Shown here: in pieces, positions 29,380 through 33,054 of the stretch
How positions within the stretch are numbered: the first letter of the stretch is position 1
Layout of the letters: each line of letters starts with the position of its first letter
Origin: Verrucomicrobiota bacterium
Lineage (GTDB): Bacteria > Verrucomicrobiota > Verrucomicrobiia > Chthoniobacterales > UBA10450
Length of the DNA stretch: 33,054 bases
Assembly: GCA_003221295.1 (NCBI GenBank)
Contig: QHRA01000179.1
Span: 1-33,054, forward strand
Direction: 5' to 3'
The notes under the pieces: generated by a model
Seen by the model: only the letters and a program-made list of their open reading frames with translations
Told to the model about the DNA's origin: nothing
The model's database searches: none
Made by a program: the position numbers and the translations under genes

Positions 29380-31486
29380 GAGGAGTCTCCACTTGCGGAT
29401 AGGTTCGCGAAAGTTCCTGTGTGATGCGGCTGAGCTCGCGCCGGCTCTCCGCACTCAATTCGCTGCCGTTGTGCACCGCGGTCAGGCAAAGATCGCCGGC
29501 ACTAAAGAATGTCACGGGCGACTTTTCACCATGGACCGTCATGCAGCTAAGGGAACCGAGTTGGGTCTCAGACATATGTTTTTGCAGTTTCTTCAGCATC
29601 GTCGGTGCCACCGCGCTCAAACCTTCCATATGCATTTCGTCCGGGATGTTTCCGGCGATGATTAAGCCATCTGCGAAAATCACGCTGCAGGAGGCAACCC
29701 CGGGAAGGGCACAGGCTTGAGCGATCGCCGCCTTGGCATCAAATTTCGGAGGTGCCTCGACTGGCTTGGCCACCGAAGTCTCCCCACTTGCTGTCGGAAT
29801 GGAAACCTGAAGGTCTGCCGCTTCGACAGGCTCAAGGCCCCGAGCCTGCGGAGGGGAAATTGTTACTTTCAGAGCTTCAGCTTTCGCTACTTCCGAGGGT
29901 TCTAGTTTGGGGATTTCAGCCTTCGGCACTTCCGGCTCTGCCGGTGCAGCGGCTGGAAGGGCGGTTCCCCGGCGTCGGGCAAAACGTTCCGCGTCCTCCT
30001 TTGCCTTCGCCAAAAATGGCGTCTCGAACATTTCATCCTGAGAGGCAACTTCCTGATCCCCTCGCACACGAAGAGAATCTCCGGGCAAGTTCGCCAGCAC
30101 ATCGGGAAGTGAAAGCGGCACCGGTGCTTCCACTGCATCAGGCAGAAACAAACCGCGATATTGCTCCGGTAGCGCGGCGTGAAAATCTTTCGGCGAAATC
30201 ACGACTTTTCCGCTTGCCAGCTGCGGCGTAATCAATGTCATCCGAAATGAAATCTTCGAGTCTGCCGGAATCGAAGCGACGTCGCCAGCAACCTGCATCG
30301 GCGGAAGACTCGCCAGGATTGGACGCAACGAGAGCGTGACCATTGGCTCCTGAGTTGGTTCAAGCGGTCCGGCGGCAATCGGGGCAACCGTCGGCGCCTC
30401 CCGCACCGGCGGTGGGGGCGCCGGCGTTTGCTCAGCGATTTTCGGCGGTGCAGCCTGCGGCGGCATTTGGAATGGAATTCGCGTCGGCGCAGCGGCCGCT
30501 GGTGCGGCGGGAGGAACGGGAGGCCCGCTGGAGGCTGGAACTCGCGGAAACGCGGACCCACCCGTTCCAATCAGCAAAGATTTTTCCGGCTTGTCTTCCG
30601 CCGGTGCGCCCGGTGTAACAATGCGCGACGTCGAACCGTCCTGGCTCGGTATCGTTCCGACACGCGGCGGTGGAATGGTGCGACTGGTCGCCGGTGCGAC
30701 AGGCGGCTTCACCGCTGGCGGCGGTTGAATTGGCGCAGTGGCCGGAGCCGACTGGGTGGCAGCCGGTGCGCTGGCCGAAGGTTCGATGGGTAGCGTCAGT
30801 TCTGTGGTCGTAAACGGCGCCACCGTCGTTCCGAATTTCTCAGATTCTTCCACCATCAATTTCAAGAAGGGCGTCTCAACCTGCGCCACGATCGGCTCTG
30901 CCGTCTGGTCGTCGCGAACTCGAAGGTGCAAAAGTTCATCGATTATTTTTTGCGCCGGCAATACCACCCCCGTCGTATCGGACGGCTGCACCGTGTGTAG
31001 GAAAATTTCCGGTGCCTGCTGATAGATCGCTGCAATCGAAATGCTGGGACGGCCTGCTGCCATACCCTTCTCCACCTCGGCCGCCTTCAACGTTACCCGG
31101 CGGGTAGTATCAAAACTTTCCTGTGGTTTGAGATAACCATCCGGCATTTGGGCGATTATATCGCTCAGGGCGAGAGAGAGTGTCCTTTCCCCGCGCGGTT
31201 CTACTGACACACCCGCGCTCGGTCCCAAATCACCGGGCGTTCCAACGGGCGGACGCGTCACCGGGATCCGTCGAGCGGCGATGACACTAGCCGCCGCCAG
31301 CGCCGGCGCGGTTGGATCCGGCGTCATCGTGCGCACCGCATAAGGCATCACCCGCTTCGCCAGTTTGTCGCCCTCAGGCTTGTCCTTCACCGAGGGCAAT
31401 GGCGCGGGCCCGGTCGGGCGGCGTTTCCCTTCAAATTTCTCTTTCGCCCGCTTAACGAGATCTAGGAACGGGATGGTCATGGCCAT
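29366..31486 (-). CDS. Large Pro-rich scaffold with duplicated module and C-terminal roadblock-like domain
   Basis: This 706-residue cytoplasmic-looking protein has no signal or membrane segment. Two copies of a module of about 120 residues are seen (about 101-218 and 382-502), sharing TLSL...II/ILA, PE...FL, PDVL/IIDELL, LRVR-DQ and a closing E-TPFL...E(K/R)F. A third isolated copy of that closing motif opens the protein (IPFLDLVKRAKEKF, residues 5-18). Between the modules lies a Pro/Ala-rich disordered region (about 230-380). The C terminus (about 582-690) resembles a roadblock/LC7 domain (PGVASCSVIFADGLIIAG, then a helix and CMTVHG). The gene directly abuts the PilB-like gene and overlaps mglA. 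A scaffold role linking GTPase and motor is inference. Residues 546-558 are encoded by a dispersed repeat. Confidence 0.85.
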   Translation of the reverse strand: MAMTIPFLDLVKRAKEKFEGKRRPTGPAPLPSVKDKPEGDKLAKRVMPYAVRTMTPDPTAPALAAASVIAARRIPVTRPPVGTPGDLGPSAGVSVEPRGERTLSLALSDIIAQMPDGYLKPQESFDTTRRVTLKAAEVEKGMAAGRPSISIAAIYQQAPEIFLHTVQPSDTTGVVLPAQKIIDELLHLRVRDDQTAEPIVAQVETPFLKLMVEESEKFGTTVAPFTTTELTLPIEPSASAPAATQSAPATAPIQPPPAVKPPVAPATSRTIPPPRVGTIPSQDGSTSRIVTPGAPAEDKPEKSLLIGTGGSAFPRVPASSGPPVPPAAPAAAAPTRIPFQMPPQAAPPKIAEQTPAPPPPVREAPTVAPIAAGPLEPTQEPMVTLSLRPILASLPPMQVAGDVASIPADSKISFRMTLITPQLASGKVVISPKDFHAALPEQYRGLFLPDAVEAPVPLSLPDVLANLPGDSLRVRGDQEVASQDEMFETPFLAKAKEDAERFARRRGTALPAAAPAEPEVPKAEIPKLEPSEVAKAEALKVTISPPQARGLEPVEAADLQVSIPTASGETSVAKPVEAPPKFDAKAAIAQACALPGVASCSVIFADGLIIAGNIPDEMHMEGLSAVAPTMLKKLQKHMSETQLGSLSCMTVHGEKSPVTFFSAGDLCLTAVHNGSELSAESRRELSRITQELSRTYPQVETPHVDH
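29817..29856. repeat. Dispersed repeat copy inside the scaffold coding sequence
   Basis: GCCGCTTCGACAGGCTCAAG starts a 40-bp unit related to 28123-28168. It contains the perfect hairpin CAGGCTC/GAGCCTG (8-nt loop). It lies in frame in the low-complexity linker before the roadblock-like domain and adds about 13 residues (PPQARGLEPVEAA). Confidence 0.65.
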
Positions 31487-33054
31487 CTACAAATTATCGT
31501 CCGCCGCGACTCGCAATACTTCTTCCAGCGTGGTCTGGCCTTCGAGCGCCTTGTCGATGCCAGTCATACGCAAGGTTTTCATTCCTTCGGTGACAGCTTG
31601 GTTCTTAATCACCGCCGCCGATGCACGCTTCATAATGAGGCGGCGGATGGATTCGGTCACCGTCAGCGCTTCAATGATGGCCAGCCGTCCGAGATAACCG
31701 CGACCTTTGCAACGATCGCAACCGCTCCCGCGGTAAAAGACATTTTCAGTCTTCGGTTCAACTCCGAGCCTCGTGAAAATTTCCGGCTCGGGCGTAAATT
31801 CCTCACGGCAATTTGTGCAAATCTTGCGCACAAGACGTTGCGCGCACGTCATCAACATCGAGCTCGAAATCAGGAACGGCTCGATCCCCATGTCGTCCAG
31901 ACGCGTAATCGCGCCGGCAGCGTCGTTGGTATGCAAAGTCGAAAGCACCTGGTGACCGGTCAGCGCCGCTTTCACCGCGATGTCGGCGGTCTCGTTGTCG
32001 CGAATTTCACCCACCATCACGATGTCGGGGTCCTGCCGCAGGATCGAGCGCAGGGCCGAGGCAAAATCCAGCCCGATGTCGTTACGTACCGACACCTGGT
32101 TAACCCCGTTGAGCTCGTACTCGATCGGGTCCTCCACCGTCACGATGTTGTATTGCGGGTTGTTCAGCTCCTGGAGCACGGAGTAGAGCGTGGTTGTTTT
32201 ACCAGAACCGGTCGGGCCGGTAACCAGAATCATCCCGTGTGGCGCATCGATCGCTTTCCTGAATTTCAGCAGCGTCTCTTCATCTATTCCCATTGTGTCG
32301 ATCGAGCCGGTCAACGCCGTCTTGTCCAAAATACGAATAACAATTTTCTCCCCGTGCGAAGTTGGCAGAACCGAAACGCGAAGATCGACTTCTTTGCCCA
32401 TCACTTTGACGCGAAAACGCCCATCCTGCGGCACGCGCCGTTCGGCGATGTTAAGGCCAGCCAAAATTTTGATGCGTGAGGTGATCGCCAGTTGCAGCGC
32501 TTTCGGCGGCGATTCCGCCGGGGCCAAATCCCCATCCACGCGATACCGCAGCTTCAAGGACTTCTGGAACGGCTCTATATGAATGTCGGATGCGTTTTCC
32601 CGAATCGCCTGCACCATGATCAGGTTCACGATCCTGATCACCGGCGCGTCTTCGCTGTCGGTCGCGAGCCGATCGATATCGATCTCTTCGCTCGTTTTCG
32701 CCTGAACTTCGACGCCGCCCTCGGGCTTCTCCGCTTCCTTGACCACGTCCCGCAACGCCTGGTTTATTCCCGCCCCGCCATGCACCCCACTGAGGGCCTC
32801 GGCCACGCCCTTTTCCGTGGCGATCATCGGCACTACGTCTAATTGGACGCGGCGCTTTACGTCATCGACCGCCAACACATTGGTCGGGTCCACCATCGCG
32901 ACAAACAGCTTCCCGTTTAAGCGCGCTACCGGCACCAGCTTGTTTGCCTTCGCCATCTCGCGCGGGATCAGCCCCATGATTTCCTCGGGAATCCGGATCC
33001 GCGCCAAATTGACCGGCGACACGTTCAGGCAACGACCCATGCTGAAGGCCATGT
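31487..33054 (-). CDS. pilB: PilB/GspE-family secretion-type ATPase (N terminus outside the window)
   Basis: PilB-type ATPases are hexameric cytoplasmic motors that drive assembly of type IV pili (or pseudopili, for GspE). About 521 residues are visible. They show an MshEN-like N-terminal domain (PEEIMGLIPREMAKANKLVPV), Walker A GPTGSGKTTTL (279-289), the Asp box VTVEDPIEYEL, Walker B region DPDIVMVGEIRD (341-352), the His box TGHQVLSTLHTN (365-376) and the CxxC...CxxC metal-binding pairs (ICTNC and GCDRC) of extension ATPases. A Met codon falls two bases from the window edge, but homologues have more residues before this point, so the gene probably continues beyond. It abuts the scaffold gene with no spacer. 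PilB is favoured over GspE because of the MglA context. Confidence 0.9.
   Translation of the reverse strand, partial: MAFSMGRCLNVSPVNLARIRIPEEIMGLIPREMAKANKLVPVARLNGKLFVAMVDPTNVLAVDDVKRRVQLDVVPMIATEKGVAEALSGVHGGAGINQALRDVVKEAEKPEGGVEVQAKTSEEIDIDRLATDSEDAPVIRIVNLIMVQAIRENASDIHIEPFQKSLKLRYRVDGDLAPAESPPKALQLAITSRIKILAGLNIAERRVPQDGRFRVKVMGKEVDLRVSVLPTSHGEKIVIRILDKTALTGSIDTMGIDEETLLKFRKAIDAPHGMILVTGPTGSGKTTTLYSVLQELNNPQYNIVTVEDPIEYELNGVNQVSVRNDIGLDFASALRSILRQDPDIVMVGEIRDNETADIAVKAALTGHQVLSTLHTNDAAGAITRLDDMGIEPFLISSSMLMTCAQRLVRKICTNCREEFTPEPEIFTRLGVEPKTENVFYRGSGCDRCKGRGYLGRLAIIEALTVTESIRRLIMKRASAAVIKNQAVTEGMKTLRMTGIDKALEGQTTLEEVLRVAADDNL

Noticed and set aside
31598-32479. Plus-strand open frame of 293 codons opposite the PilB-like gene
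   Set aside because: The opposite strand encodes an intact ATPase with all motifs. The antisense product is His/Arg-rich and family-less.
1-33054. tRNA, rRNA or CRISPR loci
   Set aside because: No cloverleaf with tRNA consensus arms, no rRNA segments and no repeat-spacer arrays were noticed in the gaps, most of which are short and repeat-filled.

Overview
The window carries a complete division and cell wall (dcw) cluster, transcribed leftwards from mraZ (about 20.6 kb) to ftsZ (about 1.3 kb). To its right lie envelope and metabolism genes on the plus strand and then a four-gene MglA/roadblock/PilB-type cluster on the minus strand. Gene content, a MurC-MurB fusion, meso-DAP-type MurE, MglA-type signalling genes and abundant short palindromic repeats suggest a Gram-negative PVC-group bacterium. 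My best guess is Verrucomicrobiota, probably a soil Spartobacteria/Chthoniobacterales relative. This is inferred from gene content and style, not from a phylogenetic marker comparison.

Layout. 1-615: 3' end of an M20-family amidohydrolase. 638-1231: a REP-associated tyrosine transposase flanked by mirror-image palindromes. 1339-20586 (minus): mraZ, rsmH, ftsL, ftsI, murE, murF, mraY, murD, a LysM membrane protein, ftsW, murG, murC-murB fusion, ddl, ftsQ, ftsA, ftsZ. Most junctions are ATGA stop/start overlaps, so the cluster looks like one translationally coupled operon. A sigma70-like promoter and four GTGGN MraZ boxes at exact 10-bp spacing sit just upstream of mraZ. The only four sizeable gaps inside the operon (murE/murF, LysM/ftsW, ftsW/murG, ftsA/ftsZ) all hold palindromic repeat elements.

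20723-28094 (plus): a small secreted protein, an ExbB/ExbD/TonB-like energy transducer set coupled to a tiny membrane zinc-ribbon protein, a GuaB3-type IMPDH-family enzyme, fabF, a 396-bp repeat island, and a polytopic GT-C glycosyltransferase-like protein. 28229-33054 (minus): a PilB/GspE-like ATPase (its N terminus runs off the window), a 706-residue proline-rich scaffold with an internally duplicated module and a C-terminal roadblock-like domain, an MglA GTPase, and an MglB-like roadblock protein, all adjacent or overlapping. This last cluster is the best candidate for an undescribed system: a polarity switch physically linked to a type IV pilus-type motor through a new scaffold.

Most striking protein-level oddities: FtsZ has lost two of the three polar residues of its T7 catalytic loop; the MurB part of the MurC-MurB fusion has Cys in place of the usual catalytic Ser; the scaffold carries three copies of a PFL(x7)E(K/R)F motif.
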